This document shows, in pieces, positions 51,801-63,331 of a stretch of DNA of 64,000 nt (position 1 is the first letter of the stretch; every line of letters begins with the position of its first letter). The notes below the pieces were generated by a model. The model was given only the letters and a program-made list of their open reading frames with translations. It did not search any database and was not told the origin of the DNA. Position numbers and translations under genes: made by a program. The stretch spans positions 37,071,381-37,135,380 of the forward strand of contig OZ023275.1 of assembly GCA_964007475.1 (NCBI GenBank), read 5' to 3'. The DNA comes from Hybos culiciformis (Eukaryota > Arthropoda > Insecta > Diptera > Hybotidae).

Positions 51801-54800
51801 CTCCTCTTCAGTACATTTGTCTTCTTCTGTTAAGCCATCTGTTTCTGATTTAGAATGTTCTTCTTCATCGGAAAATTTAACTTTATGCATATCTTCTGGT
51901 GCAATATCAGGATAATGTAATAATTTGACAGTAATTTTATTACCAGCTTCATTAAAATAAACCTCTTTAGCGCTCATTTTATCAAAGTCTTCATAGATTC
52001 TCACTTGAGGGTAAGCACATATAGACATTATCATTGAACTAAACTACTCTATGAATAATTTTTATTATTTAAATAGTGGAAAATATTTACTCAATGATAA
52101 TATTGGTTTTATTTATCAATTAAAATTTTCTGTTTTTGTTGTTGGTTTTTTTTTTTTTTATTTATTTATTAAATTTTATTATGTTTATTTAGTTTTTGAT
52201 AAATCAGCATTTGGTTTAACTACTGCAGAAGCAAATTTTTAAGATTTTTTAAAGGTTATTTATTTTTCAATTTATAAATATTTACACATTGATATTAGAT
52301 ATATATCTATATTTTTTTTTTTTAAATAAATAATTAAACGATTTTTTATTATTTTTTTTTCTATTTTCATCTAAGTTTTATAGATTCTCTTTTTTAAGCT
52401 TATTGAAAGTTTTTCCTTCCACAAGGCTTTTTCATACTGAAATTTTTAAAATTAGATAATATAAATTAAATATTTGTTGATTTAAAATTATCGACAAACA
52501 TATGCGAGCAAATGAACTTTATACAAAGTGATCAAACATTCAATTAATCAAGAACATTAATAAGTTTAAAAATATATTTGGTAGTATACATTTTACTGAA
52601 AGAAATGTTTCGAGATATAAAGGCTTTCCGTCAAATAAAATTAATATTGTAAGATAAGATTACTTATGTCATAACATTATTGTAAAATTTTTTTTAGAGT
52701 AAACATTTTTTAGTTTCCTTTAAAAGAAAATCTCAATCTTCAATTAGAAAAATATTTAATCAGCGTAAAATCAGTAAATAACATTATTGCTTTTAAATTA
52801 TGGTATCTTTATAAGACATATTATTAAATTTAATTGTAAATTTTAATTAAAATCAAATCTAATTTTTTGAATTTGTAAGAAACATTTATTTTCAACTAAT
52901 AAATTTACAAAAAAGAAGAAAATTTCCATTAAATTATTTATGTTAAAATCAGCACACTTTAGTACTTTTAAGCAAACGTAATTTTATATTATATCAAATA
53001 AAATTGTTACAAACGATCAATTATTATTCTCGTGTGGTGAATCAAACTACTATGTGAAACTTTTTTAGTTAAAAAATTTTTTATTGATATGATAATAACT
53101 CATTTTAATATAATTAAACTTTTTTCAGACCATTCTTTTGGGTAATTACGTTAAATATTATTATTTTACAATTTCTGCAACATGTTTCAAGAAATTTAAA
53201 TGAACTGATAATGGGGAACATAAAATGTACTTTGTATAATCCCAAACAAAATTTTAATTAATCTTGTTAATGGTTTTTTTTTTGGTTGTATAGTTATTTC
53301 GGTTTCTGTGATTTTTTTTTAAAAACAATATAGTTGTTTTAATATAGACATTGGAGTTTATATTATAATAAAACTGTAAAAATTTTCCCTGGAGCACTAA
53401 TAAAATTTATTAGTATTTAAAATTTAAAGAAAAATATAAAATATCGAGATTATTTAATGAGATACAGATGGAACGACATGCATTCCATTTATGTTATCGA
53501 GGTGTTAATTTTATTTTGTGTTTTTTTTTTTTTTGACATTTCTGTATAACTTTAAAGTGGTTTCTGTGATAATTTCTGATTATCAAAAAAGGTATCTTCT
53601 GTAATTTATATAAACATTATTCGATTTACTTCACATTCAATAAAAATATCAATAATATATTATTAAATAAAAATAAAGCATTTTTTAATTAATTTTTTAA
53701 ATTGCTTTTTATAAAAATATTTTTTTTTTCAAATATGGAGGATTTTTCAGACATAACTTACAAATATTTTGTTTTTAGCTTAAACCTAAAGGCACAATAA
53801 TAATTAAAGAAAACTAAACAAGTAACACACAAAGTATAGTGTTCCATATTCAATTATTTAAATTTTCACTATTCTTGAAGCCATTAATAATCAACAACTA
53901 ACTATATAATATAACCAAAATAAATCTCTATCCATAGAGTGAGATTCAATTATGAACACACTTTTCCTAATTAGCATAAAAAAAAATTATATGAAAGTGT
54001 AAATAAAAATACTCAAATAAAACATAATTTCTTGTAAAAATATTTACAATATTATGTTTACCTTGAAGGAAGATATAAGATACATTTTCTTTAAACTCAT
54101 CCTACATTTAAATTTCTCTTTTGTATGATAAATTATTATGCGTACCTACATTGTTGTTGCGCTTAACATAAATTTGTTAAAAATTTTAATTAAAAAAAAA
54201 AATTAAATTATTCTGCACTTTTATGTAATATTTTGCAATAAGAAATATGACACGATGTCAAAAAAATTTCTTTAAACATTTTTCATAGCATAAATTTTCT
54301 TGGTATGTTTTTTTGTTAATTTTGATTTTAAATTGTTACAAAGACCAATGTAGAATATCAAAAAGTTATTATTTTTGTATTTAATAAAACCAAATGCAAA
54401 AAAAATGTATTTTGTGAATAATGAAACGAATTTATTACAAATTGATAATAGCACGTTTATGTCAAGAGTGTCATTACATATCCAAACGCGTTAATTTATC
54501 TTTGGAGAATTCAGTAGGTCGAATATAAAAATAACTGGTAATGACCAATTTAGGATAAATCTCATTTTTTTTATTTTTTTTTAATACCTCATGTTAGACA
54601 ACGTGCAATTATATTTGTAAATTAAAAGAATTGACGTAAAGGTAATAAAAGTTATTGTTACTGAATAATTTTTATATTGGTAATTATTACTAACATTATT
54701 AAATAAAGCATCAATTATGCATGGGAAGTAAAAAGGGCAAGTAAGAACAATTTTAACTTGCTCAATAAAAACATAAAAGACTTACAGCTTTATTATATAT

Positions 54801-57800
54801 AATCTTGACGGTTTAAGTTTCCTATCAATTTTTCACTTATTTTTTATGGTTGTTTAATTTAGATAATTTTAATATTTAATAATAGGAGAAAATAATTGAA
54901 TATAAAGAAAAATATGTAACAATTGCATCAAACTCGCTACCAATGTATATGTCAATTTTTTATCTATTTCTCATAATTTTCTAATTTCCAGTGAAAGACA
55001 TTATATTGACAATAACAAAAATTATTTGTTTTTAATATCTGGTTTTCATTTTATTATTAAACTATATTTTGGTGTTAAAAAAAATTAAAATAATAAAAAA
55101 TAATAATCAATACGAAATTAACGAAATTTTTCTTCATCAAAGCAGATATAACTAAATATTTATTATCTTATGACTAGCTTTATCTGTCATGCTAGAGCTT
55201 TAATTAATATCAACAAATTGTAAAAAAAAAATGAGTCAGTAACATTATAAATTAAAAATCGGTACAAATATATATGTATTTTTCTTTCTTTCTTTACAAT
55301 CGATTATTGTTTTGTTTCTTAAAAACTTTTAAAACTTCAAGAAATCCACATATTAAAGTTTTGTTTTGTGTTAAGCGAATTAAAAAAAGAAAAAAAAATT
55401 ATTTAGCACATTATTGACGTCAAATTAAATATTATTGAAAGTTTAATAAAACGGAAAACGAATAATGTTTAACATTTTGTTGTTCATTTTTTTTTTTTTT
55501 TTTTTAAATAAGAAATTCATACATATTTATATATATATGCTCATAAAATTATAATTTAGATTCGCGCACATTTATAACCTTAATAAAAAAAAAAAAGAAG
55601 AAGAAAGATGAATGATTAATAAATAGTAAAAGTTTAGCCATGAATGACAACAGCGTATAGTAAATAAAAACTAAATTAAAATTATGCGACTTTTAAAATT
55701 TCTAACCACATAAAAATCTGAGTATTATCATAAATTTTCCTAGAAAAAACAAAATTATTAATAAAATTAATAAATTTTATCTATATTCTGACTATATAAA
55801 AACCCTTTCTATTGAAAAACGTATTGGGAAACTTTTAAATGATATTATAGAAAGCAAAAAAACTAAATAAATTACGCGTGATTCATGATATATATTAATA
55901 TTATAACTTTATTCATAAAATAATTAAATTTATTAATTTTAATGAGATCATTTACATTTAAAATAAAAATACCTTTCTTATTATTTTATGACGTGAGAAA
56001 TTTTTTCGATATACCTATAGGCTTGCTAACGTGCTAAATAATAAAATATGTATTATGCAAATAGAATGCCTTTTATATTATATTTAACTTGCAATTATTA
56101 TTTTTTTTTTTTTATAATAACTAATATTATTTATTTTATATAAATTGAAATATTATGTAAAAAAAAAAATTTTTTTATTCTATAATAGTGAGAATAATGA
56201 ATAATGTATAAAAATTTATTGATTGCGTTTGCTTTAAGCGATAATGAAGTCAAATTTTATCAGTATGGCGTTTTTAATTAAAAGTTTCTGTTGTAAGGTT
56301 GCAAATACTAACTTAGTAGAACCTAAATTAGAATTTACCCATATTAAACTATGAAGTGTTGAGATTTCAATGAAGTTCAATGAAAAGTATAGAAGTAATA
56401 TTATATAAACTGACAATAGGTATTGAGAATATAAAATATTGTTCTTTTTTTTTCAATTTTAAAGTAAATATGGGTGAAATAAATAATTTCTAAATAATTA
56501 TAACCTTCGGTAATTTAATTTTATGAAAATAAACAGAACAATAATGTTTTATTCTCAATTTCATTTAAAAAATTTAAAAGATAATAATAATAATTATATT
56601 TTCAGAAAATAAACATAACACTCAAATTTATATTCAATAAATCATTGATCAGAGCATGTGTTTTCCATTCAATTTTTAATGTTTTTCTGTAGATCAATTA
56701 TTTGATTAAGCAAAATCGCCAACTGTTTTTTTTTTTTTATTTTTTTTTTGTTGTTGTCTGACCCCTTTTTTTCATTTTCATTTGCTTCTTTATCAAGAAA
56801 TTATGAAGCTTTCATTGTCTCATACATATATCATAATTTATTTTCTTCTTTTTTTTATTCTGTTTATGAAACGTATACCGACCGCTCTGCTCAATAAATT
56901 GGAAATCATCATGACATAAAAATAATCATCATTAAAAAATATGTAAATACCTACATAGTATTGTATAAAATAAGTTTAATATCACAAAAATATAATTATC
57001 TTTATAAATCATAAAAAAAAAATAAAAATAAAGATATTGATGATGACAGAAAAATTTCAAATTATGAAGTCATCAATATTATATTGTTGTGACAGAAAGT
57101 CTTTTATAACAACTCAAAATATATATATTAAGTAATAATCATTATATTTATTATCAAAAGAGAATTTATCTTTAAGCATTGAATTCTATATCTATTAAAT
57201 TTATTAAGTGTGCTTGTCTGATGAGATTTTTAAAATTTTATGTAGAATTATATTAGAGCAGAGTTAAACTATGAGTTGTCGAATTGAATTATTGATTTTC
57301 TGTGAACGTGAACTAAAATAATATGTTAAGTACATATACAAAATAAAATGGATGTACATCCGTCTGTCATACTAAATTTAAAATCAATATGCAATGCGAC
57401 ATCTCAAATTTGTTGGAATGTAATAATGTACATTGTCAAATATTTACATATTTATAATTATGTTTTTGTTCTTAGTCAGTCATATGACATTTATCATTTT
57501 ATTAGTGCAGGCCAAAAGGGTATTTCCATAATGTCCGGTTTTTTACTAAAATATAAAATGTAAAATCAATTAAAATTTTACGATAATAACAGAAATTCAC
57601 CAGCCTTTTAGTTATCAGCATTTTTTGGGTTCTTTTTTTTCTGAAAATATTTATAAAAAGATACAGTGACTATCTGATGACAAATTTATCGAAAGAATAG
57701 TATGTGAAATGATAGCCAAATACACATTGAAAAAGCATCAAAAAAAAATTTTTTTTTTTGAACTAAACCGTGGAAAATCCAGGCAACAAATAAAAGTATC

Positions 57801-60800
57801 TAATTTGACACACTACTGGTATGCAAATAATTTGTTATCATAATTTAATGAACAAATAAACTAAACAAACAAAATTATTGTTATATTTATCTTTGGAGGT
57901 AGGTATTTGATTTTTTTTTTCTTAGTTTTGTTTTGAAACAAAAAAATTTATATAAAAATTATAGCTATTTTATGGTTGATTTGATTTGGCAATATATATA
58001 TTCAATATTTTATAAAACATCAAATCCTATAGTTTGATATCATATGTTTTTGGATTATAAAATTCCAAGTATACTGGCATTATCAACTATAATCTTTAGA
58101 ACCTCTACATTTTTGGTTTTTTAGTGTAAAAACCATAACCAAAAGTTTTCATACGACAAATTTTTTTTTAAATTTGAGTTATTTTGAATGTTTGATCACT
58201 TTCATTTTAATTCAAAAAAAAAAATAAATTAAATTATTTTTAAAATAAATAGAAATTAATAATCAAATATTTGCTATTATTATTTTATAAAATTCCAAAA
58301 AAAATCACCTTTTAAATAAAAATATTTTAAACTTGAATAGCGTTCAAAGTTTTTATAATATTTTACTTGTTTTCTTTCATATATTTTAATTCCGACACTT
58401 TTCATACGTTATACGATTATGACAGTGATGGTACGAAAACTTATCAATATTTAGATTTTCACTCAAAAAAAAATTGTATTTATTTTTTTTGAAAAATTAT
58501 CATATGTTTTTATTTACTTATTTTTAATTTTTTTTTTTTTTAATCGATCCGATCACGATCACTTCAGTTTCTAAACTGAATACGTCAAAAATAAAGCTCG
58601 CAACATTATACTCGAAAAGATAATAAGCAAAAAAAAAAATAAAAAAATATATAATATAATGTATACAAAAAAAAAATTATAAAATTCTTACTAGAGTGGT
58701 TTTTTATTTTGCATTTTTTTTTTTCTTCATTTTATTTATGGTTATTATTGTTATTATTGTGGTCGCCGCCTTGGTGGTTTTAATAATATACCAAATAATA
58801 ATGAAATCCAGTAGAAAAATATTATACAGAATATACTATGAGTGAACAAAAAAAAAAAACAAATACTATGGTGTAAAAAAAAAAAACATAAACTACGTAC
58901 CTACATAACTAACAATGAAAACGATAAAAAAAAGTAAAATTTATAATTTCGAACTATTTTATGAATTAACTGGAAAATTAATGCGATATATTTGTATAAG
59001 AGTAAAAAATTAATTCTTATAATAAACAAAAAAATAGTTTAGGTATAGGTATAATTTTTATTTCAATTTTATTGCATCAGTTTTTATTAATTGGTGGCTT
59101 AATTTTTTTTTTTTTTTTGTATTCATATAGATTTAAAAAATTCTAAGTATTTTTTTTTCTATAGTATACTATATGCATTGTACATTATGTAAATATAATG
59201 TACGATTAATTTCGAATGAATATTAAATATCTAGGAAAACATTTGAATTGTTGGTCGTTATAAATGTGAAAAAGTTCTTAATTATTTAGATAGAATGTTT
59301 AGAATATTTTTGAACTAACAAAATATATGATGATGAACACTTATGAAATTATTTCTGCTAAATTGAAAAAAAAAATTCAAAAATTCCCCGCTAAATGCAT
59401 ATTTGTTCCGATAAGAGTCCGATTTTATTACAATAAACCAAAATTATTTTTATTTTATTTCAGACCTTCCTAGGATCTTCTAGAATAAATTTTTGATGTG
59501 CAGAAATATGTTTTTTTTTTTTACAAATATTTAATTTTAATAATTATGAATATCAACTTTCGTTCATTCGAAATAGAAATGAATATTGTAGACAGAAAAT
59601 TCTATAAATAATTTAGTAATTCTTAATTCAAAAGAAATTATCACATTATTATACATATAAGGCTCTATGATTAATAAATAATACTGTTAAATAATCTTTT
59701 AATCATCTGAATAATTTAAACGTGCGTGTAAGTATGCACATTAGGTATATAATGTTCATATTTTCATCTATTGATTATATGGTTACAGAAACTTATTAAA
59801 ATATTTCCATCATTCGATCCATAAAAAATTAATCGCTTTCATATCGTCAGCTATTTTTAATATAATTAATATAAATATATATTTTTTTTTTCAGCGTCTT
59901 ATCAATTTTTTATATTTTATATACACATTAAAAAATAAAATAATTTATTTTAATTAACTTTTTTTTTTGAGCATGTCAACTCCTAATAATAATAATAGCT
60001 TAATAGATAGATAATAAGTTTGCCACGATTTTGCCAGTAAGATGATAATAAAATATTCAATTTTTGAGTTGGAAAAAAAAAAACCTGAAAGTTCAAAGTT
60101 ATGACTTATAAATTACTTCTTGTTCTTTGATACATAATGTAGCAAATATTCTATTTTTATTTCTTATATTTATATGTATTTATAAATATGTCTAAACATA
60201 GTGTATTTTTTGGTAAAAAAATAAAAAGAAAATAGATTTTTTTTTTTAATTTTCATATTCAAAAAACATTTTTGTAGGGATATTGCTCTCACTTTAAGAA
60301 AAAATATATAATAAAAGCGTGTTATTGACGCCTAAGATAATGTTAAAATATTCAAAGCTTTGTACAATACAACTCTTAAAATATTTACTTTTTAATATGA
60401 TGTTTCACGTTTTTTCTCAATTTATTAAAATTAAATAAAATACAAAAATGTTATACTTTCATTAACGTAAGCGAAAAACAGAAATCGATTCTCTCGAAAT
60501 ATTATGTTGCCCCTTTTATATATTTTTATTAGAATATATAATTTTTTTTGCGAATAACAAGCTTTTGCTCCAATTGCAAATTTCAGTTAAGATTTATTAT
60601 AATAACTAGTTATTCCAGCCAGATAAGATTATACCTATTTAACAAACATTTTTTAATATCTTTTATATGTGTGTAGATTTAGATATAATTATGTTAATAC
60701 TTTAATTAGCATAATTTTTTTTTATCTCATATAGTCTTATATCATTTTTCAGGTATGAAAAATATAGAACGTATGATAAAATAAAACATTTATTTTTTAA

Positions 60801-63331
60801 CATGAATTATTATTGGCCCTACATCTGTGACGTTCACATTAACAATGACCTAACATTTGAGAAAATGAAAACAATGTTCTAAAATTTATGTATTTAGTAA
60901 ATTTATAAGAATGTTAACAAAAAATAAAGTTCAAATTAAAAGACGTCATAATAATGTCTACGAATTCAAAAATTTACATTTTCTTAGAAATAAATTAAAT
61001 TTTAAAGAACTTAAATTTAAAATGTTTTATTGATAATTTTATTACTTTTCTTCATATGAACTATGTATGTATATGTACACTGAAAAAAAAACAGATAGCT
61101 GCAGTATCTACAATTTCAGTACATTCCTTGCAAATTGAAGCACATTTGGAAAGGTATAATTTCCGGAAGTTTATTGACAGGGTATGATGAAATCAAAACG
61201 CAATATCAGGCATTCAAAATCGAAGAATTCCCATATTTTTATTTCGTTATGATTTTCACTTACCTGTTCCTATTTGAAATAAAAATAATGAACATTATTA
61301 CTTTAAAAATTAAAATAATAAGTCTCATTTATTAAATTTCTGCTAATACAAGACCAATTTATTTTCACAACACAATATCAAAATCATATTTAAAAATTAA
61401 TTCATATATACGTACAGCGGTTTTATTTTTTTTCATATTGGCAATAAAAATATTTATTGGGACATTAAAGTATCAAAGACACAAACCTTTTTTGCAATAA
61501 AAAATTTCCCAAATAAAAATTGTGATCGGATAAAGCTTAAATGAATTAAAATTTTGTTATAAAAACCATTTTTTATGTTTTGTAGAAAAGATAAGTTTTA
61601 AATTTTAAACATCTAAAATTTTACAAATTAAAATCAACGAAATAAAATGTGGCTGTATGTTTTTTGTGCCTATTCTACTTAATTGCTTTTCATTTTAAAT
61701 TCTAGAGGACTGAAATAAATTAATTTACGACAGTTTACGTACAAGAATTTAAATCTTGGAAAATATTTATTAGTTTTACTCAAAAATCCAATTAAAACAA
61801 GTTACTTATCCCTTTATTAATTATTTTAACTAAATTATATACTACATCTACCCTGACATCTTTTTATGTAGTTATTTTTCTGCCATCATTACTAAACTCT
61901 ATAAAAACTTCCGCATTAAAAAAAAAATATTAAAAAATATGTTTGTTGTACACTATAAAAATAATGAAGTGCTTGTGCAATAAATATGAACATAAAATTC
62001 CACAAATAAAAATTTCCTGTCATTTCAATCTTTAATTATTCCTCAAAGTCAAATTGTTTAACTCTTAATCCTTAATTCCTTATATTTTATTGCATCATTA
62101 TCATAAAAATCACATTAAAATGATTTTATAAAAATAAAAACAAACCGCGCCGCAACACAGCAGTTGTGTTAAAATAAATTGAATTTAGTTAAAATATATA
62201 CCTAACAATAATTATATTGCATTTCTGTATTAAAAGTTCATACATATATCTTACCATACAGATAGCTAAAATCTTATAGACAGTTGAAAACATCTTCAAC
62301 AACACATCAAGAAACAAGATTTATAGACAATTTTTTTTTTTGTCTTAATTTTTTGACTTTTTTTAGGAGCTTGATTTATAATGAAAAAATAATTAAGTGT
62401 TATTGTAAATTAAACAACATATTAATAATAATTGAAATTGTAATAAATAAAAAGCGAAAAGACATTACGCTTGTAAAATAACATAAAAAATGGACATCAA
62501 GCTGACCGACAACGATTCATTTCAAATACTTCTTGTTATAAGAATGAGCATATACCTATAATGCTACAACCAGAAATATTTTGACATATCATTAAGTCTT
62601 TTATGCTACCATGAAAGCAAAAGCAAGGTTATTCGAGCTAGTAAAATATTATTGAAAAATAAATATCACTGATCTTAAATAGCGGAATGAAAAACAAATT
62701 ACATATGTAGTTTGTAATTATAAAAATTTAATGATGTCATTTAACTAAAATACTTAAATACATTCAGCAGGTATCTATTTTATTTAATCAAAATTTCTAA
62801 TAAATTTAAAAATTGTTTTTTATAACATCCTAAAACTAATGTGGAATAAAAATTATAAAATATTATTATAAATTATTTCTTAATTGATCTTATAAATATT
62901 TTCCCACACGTATTAGGTACTTAGTATTTTTTCTAGTTCTGTCAACTATTTATCTTTTTTTTTATTTAACTTGGCATAAAAAGTTAAAAATTATAGTCTC
63001 ATATTACAACTAAATTATCATTTTTTTGTACAAATATAAATATACAACCATAAATAAAAACTATATAATAAATAATAATAAATTTTACCTTTTTTCTTGC
63101 AGCATCAGGACTAACAACATATAAATCAACAATTCCCAATAAACAATCATCGCAACGACAAATATCATCGCCTAATATTAATGAGCCCATTGAACTAGAG
63201 GAATCAAGAGAATCAGTTCTTAATAATCTATTTCCACCTGGACCAGTTATTTGACTGGCTTGTTCGATTTTGCGAGCAAGCAATTGCTCCATTAATGTTC
63301 GCGGTCTTGATGATGATGGATAGAGTGACAT
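36358..63331 (-). CDS. IP3K: inositol-trisphosphate 3-kinase gene, alternative first exons
   Basis: Gene-level entry spanning introns. The product phosphorylates Ins(1,4,5)P3 to Ins(1,3,4,5)P4 with ATP, ending the IP3 calcium-release signal and making IP4; it acts in the cytosol. Four common exons (37,869-37,620; 37,542-37,271; 37,156-37,046; 36,885-36,358) give 386 residues with the whole IPK-family kinase domain. Three upstream coding exons are alternatives, each with its own ATG and each ending in phase 0 to match the common exon: 63,331-63,089 (81 residues), 52,034-51,375 (220) and 48,021-47,893 (43). Predicted proteins are 467, 606 and 429 residues. Signature motifs are [28 protein letters not shown] and VWLIDFAKT. 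The family is certain; the exact set of transcripts is inferred from splice sites and phase. Additional non-coding first exons may exist. Confidence 0.9.
37046..37156 (-). CDS. IP3K: IP3 3-kinase, third common exon
   Basis: A 111-bp, phase 0-0 exon of 37 codons. It is bounded by acceptor 'ccattttctttag' and donor 'gtaagt'. It encodes [20 protein letters not shown] followed by [17 protein letters not shown], the well-conserved 'GIKK.DG...DFK.TK.R.Q' segment of animal IP3 3-kinases, which helps form the substrate site. Being symmetric it could be skipped without frameshift, but that would break the fold. Confidence 0.92.
37271..37542 (-). CDS. IP3K: IP3 3-kinase, second common exon (catalytic PxxxDxKxG)
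   Basis: A 272-bp exon. The acceptor is 'tatattttag' and the donor is 'gtacaatg' directly after the codon for the Glu of GFRIE. Its first two bases complete a split Ser codon (T|CA). It encodes [18 protein letters not shown], the hallmark PxxxDxKxG motif of inositol polyphosphate kinases, followed by [31 protein letters not shown] and [11 protein letters not shown]. These are strongly conserved in human ITPKA/B/C and bind substrate and ATP-metal. All expected key residues are present, so an active enzyme is likely. Confidence 0.94.
37620..37869 (-). CDS. IP3K: IP3 3-kinase, first common exon (calmodulin-binding segment)
   Basis: A 250-bp exon after acceptor 'tttttaatttcag', starting in phase 0 and ending one base into a codon before donor 'gttagt'. 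It opens with [17 protein letters not shown] and a basic stretch, matching the calmodulin-binding helix found just before the kinase domain in vertebrate ITPKs, including the key Trp. [23 protein letters not shown] with the likely ATP-binding Lys, and [17 protein letters not shown] follow. All three alternative first exons join here, so every isoform should keep calcium/calmodulin control. Confidence 0.93.
39564..39571. promoter_or_regulatory. perfect CRE palindrome TGACGTCA
   Basis: A full CREB/ATF consensus octamer in the first-exon-to-common-exon intron, about 180 bp below the 39.75-40.03 kb patch. One of four in this gene. Binding is not shown by sequence alone. Confidence 0.4.
42521..42782. 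mobile_element. TA-flanked MITE in IP3K intron (262 bp)
   Basis: The left arm TGAGCCGTTTATTTTGAAAT and its continuation match the reverse complement of the right end at 34 of 36 positions. TA lies on each side (42,519-42,520 and 42,783-42,784). The centre has no coding capacity. The TA duplication fits a Tc1/mariner-type mobiliser, but the ends are unlike those of the other two TA-flanked elements in this window, so it is a separate family. Confidence 0.75.
43329..43347 (+). repeat. TTTA microsatellite
   Basis: About five tandem TTTA units in the IP3K intron, grading into a T-rich run. It causes a run of Tyr/Phe/Leu codons in an incidental plus-strand frame. Confidence 0.7.
43410..43417. promoter_or_regulatory. 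perfect CRE palindrome TGACGTCA
   Basis: A full CREB/ATF consensus octamer, intronic, followed by 'atgcaaat', which is an exact octamer (Oct/POU) motif. The pairing of the two is suggestive only. Confidence 0.4.
43740..43792. repeat. perfect hairpin, 23-bp arms, 7-bp loop
   Basis: 43,740-43,762 is the exact reverse complement of 43,770-43,792, separated by CAAAAAT. No mismatches occur in 23 pairs, although the arms are nearly all A/T. If transcribed it would fold into a stable stem. It could be a very small foldback element or a young inverted duplication. Confidence 0.75.
47893..48021 (-). CDS. IP3K: IP3 3-kinase, alternative first exon C (43 residues)
   Basis: ATG at 48,021 begins [19 protein letters not shown]. 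The exon ends ...FIVEE in phase 0 at donor GTGAGA, matching the phase-0 common exon, and gives a predicted 429-residue kinase. It contains a cysteine cluster ([10 protein letters not shown]) of no known domain. Upstream, 48,335-48,356 holds a small GC-rich patch (gacgcgccacgccggagac), a likely transcript 5' region for a separate promoter. It is the shortest N terminus and lacks the acidic region of exon B. The call depends on the clean frame, donor and phase rather than on homology. Confidence 0.7.
48022..51374 (-). other. intron/upstream region between first exons B and C
   Basis: AT-rich DNA with the presumed promoter of exon C just above 48,021 and a perfect CRE octamer at 49,838. There are no further exons, repeats or RNA genes that I can support. 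Confidence 0.5.
49838..49845. promoter_or_regulatory. perfect CRE palindrome TGACGTCA
   Basis: A full CREB/ATF octamer about 1.8 kb upstream of the exon C start on the gene strand. Confidence 0.4.
51375..52034 (-). CDS. IP3K: IP3 3-kinase, alternative first exon B (220 residues)
   Basis: The frame opens at ATG 52,034, with a second ATG two codons on, after an in-frame TAG at 52,046-52,044. It runs 220 codons to donor GTATAT in phase 0. The peptide begins [20 protein letters not shown] and has a strongly acidic block (residues about 57-82, rich in Glu/Asp with [13 protein letters not shown]). A Gly run (GIGGGG) from GGT repeats and an RRSPSPK motif follow, then Ser/Asp-rich [20 protein letters not shown] just before the junction with PSGWRK. 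Acidic, Ser-rich disordered N termini before the calmodulin site are usual in long IP3 3-kinases. Predicted protein: 606 residues. The plus-strand frame 51,676-51,915 is a shadow. Confidence 0.82.
52035..52245 (-). promoter_or_regulatory. probable 5' UTR of isoform B
   Basis: On the gene strand this carries CA- and A-rich sequence (ccaacaacaaaaacagaaaa near 52,140) typical of insect 5' UTRs. The plus-strand 63-codon frame here is antisense noise. No TATA box or initiator is clear. Confidence 0.3.
55415..55422. promoter_or_regulatory. perfect CRE palindrome TGACGTCA
   Basis: A full CREB/ATF octamer about 3.4 kb upstream of the exon B start on the gene strand. Confidence 0.4.
55487..55505 (+). 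repeat. poly-T run (19 bases)
   Basis: One of the longest homopolymers in the window. On the gene strand it is A19. No retroposon body or target duplication was seen next to it. Confidence 0.8.
63089..63331 (-). CDS. IP3K: IP3 3-kinase, alternative first exon A (81 residues)
   Basis: The start context is TTCAAAATGTCA, close to the insect CAAAATG consensus. The exon encodes [20 protein letters not shown], then Gly/Ser-rich [15 protein letters not shown], then a Cys/Asp motif [18 protein letters not shown]. It ends ...DAARKK in phase 0 at donor GTAAAA, so it joins in frame to PSGWRK and gives a predicted 467-residue protein. It could instead belong to another minus-strand transcript, but no other acceptor-bearing exon with kinase-free coding was found before the common exons. 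The direct link to the kinase is inferred from strand, phase and order. Confidence 0.65.

Larger units (their letters stand above)
52246..63088 (-). other. distal intron of the IP3 3-kinase gene
   Basis: Nearly 11 kb of AT-rich DNA. It holds a run of 19 T at 55,487-55,505, a perfect CRE octamer at 55,415 and CRE-like TGACGTGA near 55,990. Less AT-biased patches lie at about 57,340-57,545, 58,545-58,620, 58,745-58,785 and 61,090-61,270; these may be conserved non-coding elements or non-coding exons. A GC-rich spot (aaccgcgccgcaacacag) is at about 62,143. No coding exon is firmly supported. Confidence 0.5.

Noticed and set aside
51676..51915. 79-codon plus-strand Ser-rich frame
   Set aside because: Mirror of the acidic region of IP3K exon B; Glu/Asp codons read backwards as Ser/Leu.
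52035..52070. Exon B as an internal exon spliced from exon A
   Set aside because: AG sites before the ATG lack a polypyrimidine tract and the closest one is out of frame; the ATG-initiated first exon is simpler.
52051..52242. 63-codon plus-strand frame
   Set aside because: Lies antisense to the probable 5' UTR of isoform B and has no protein features.
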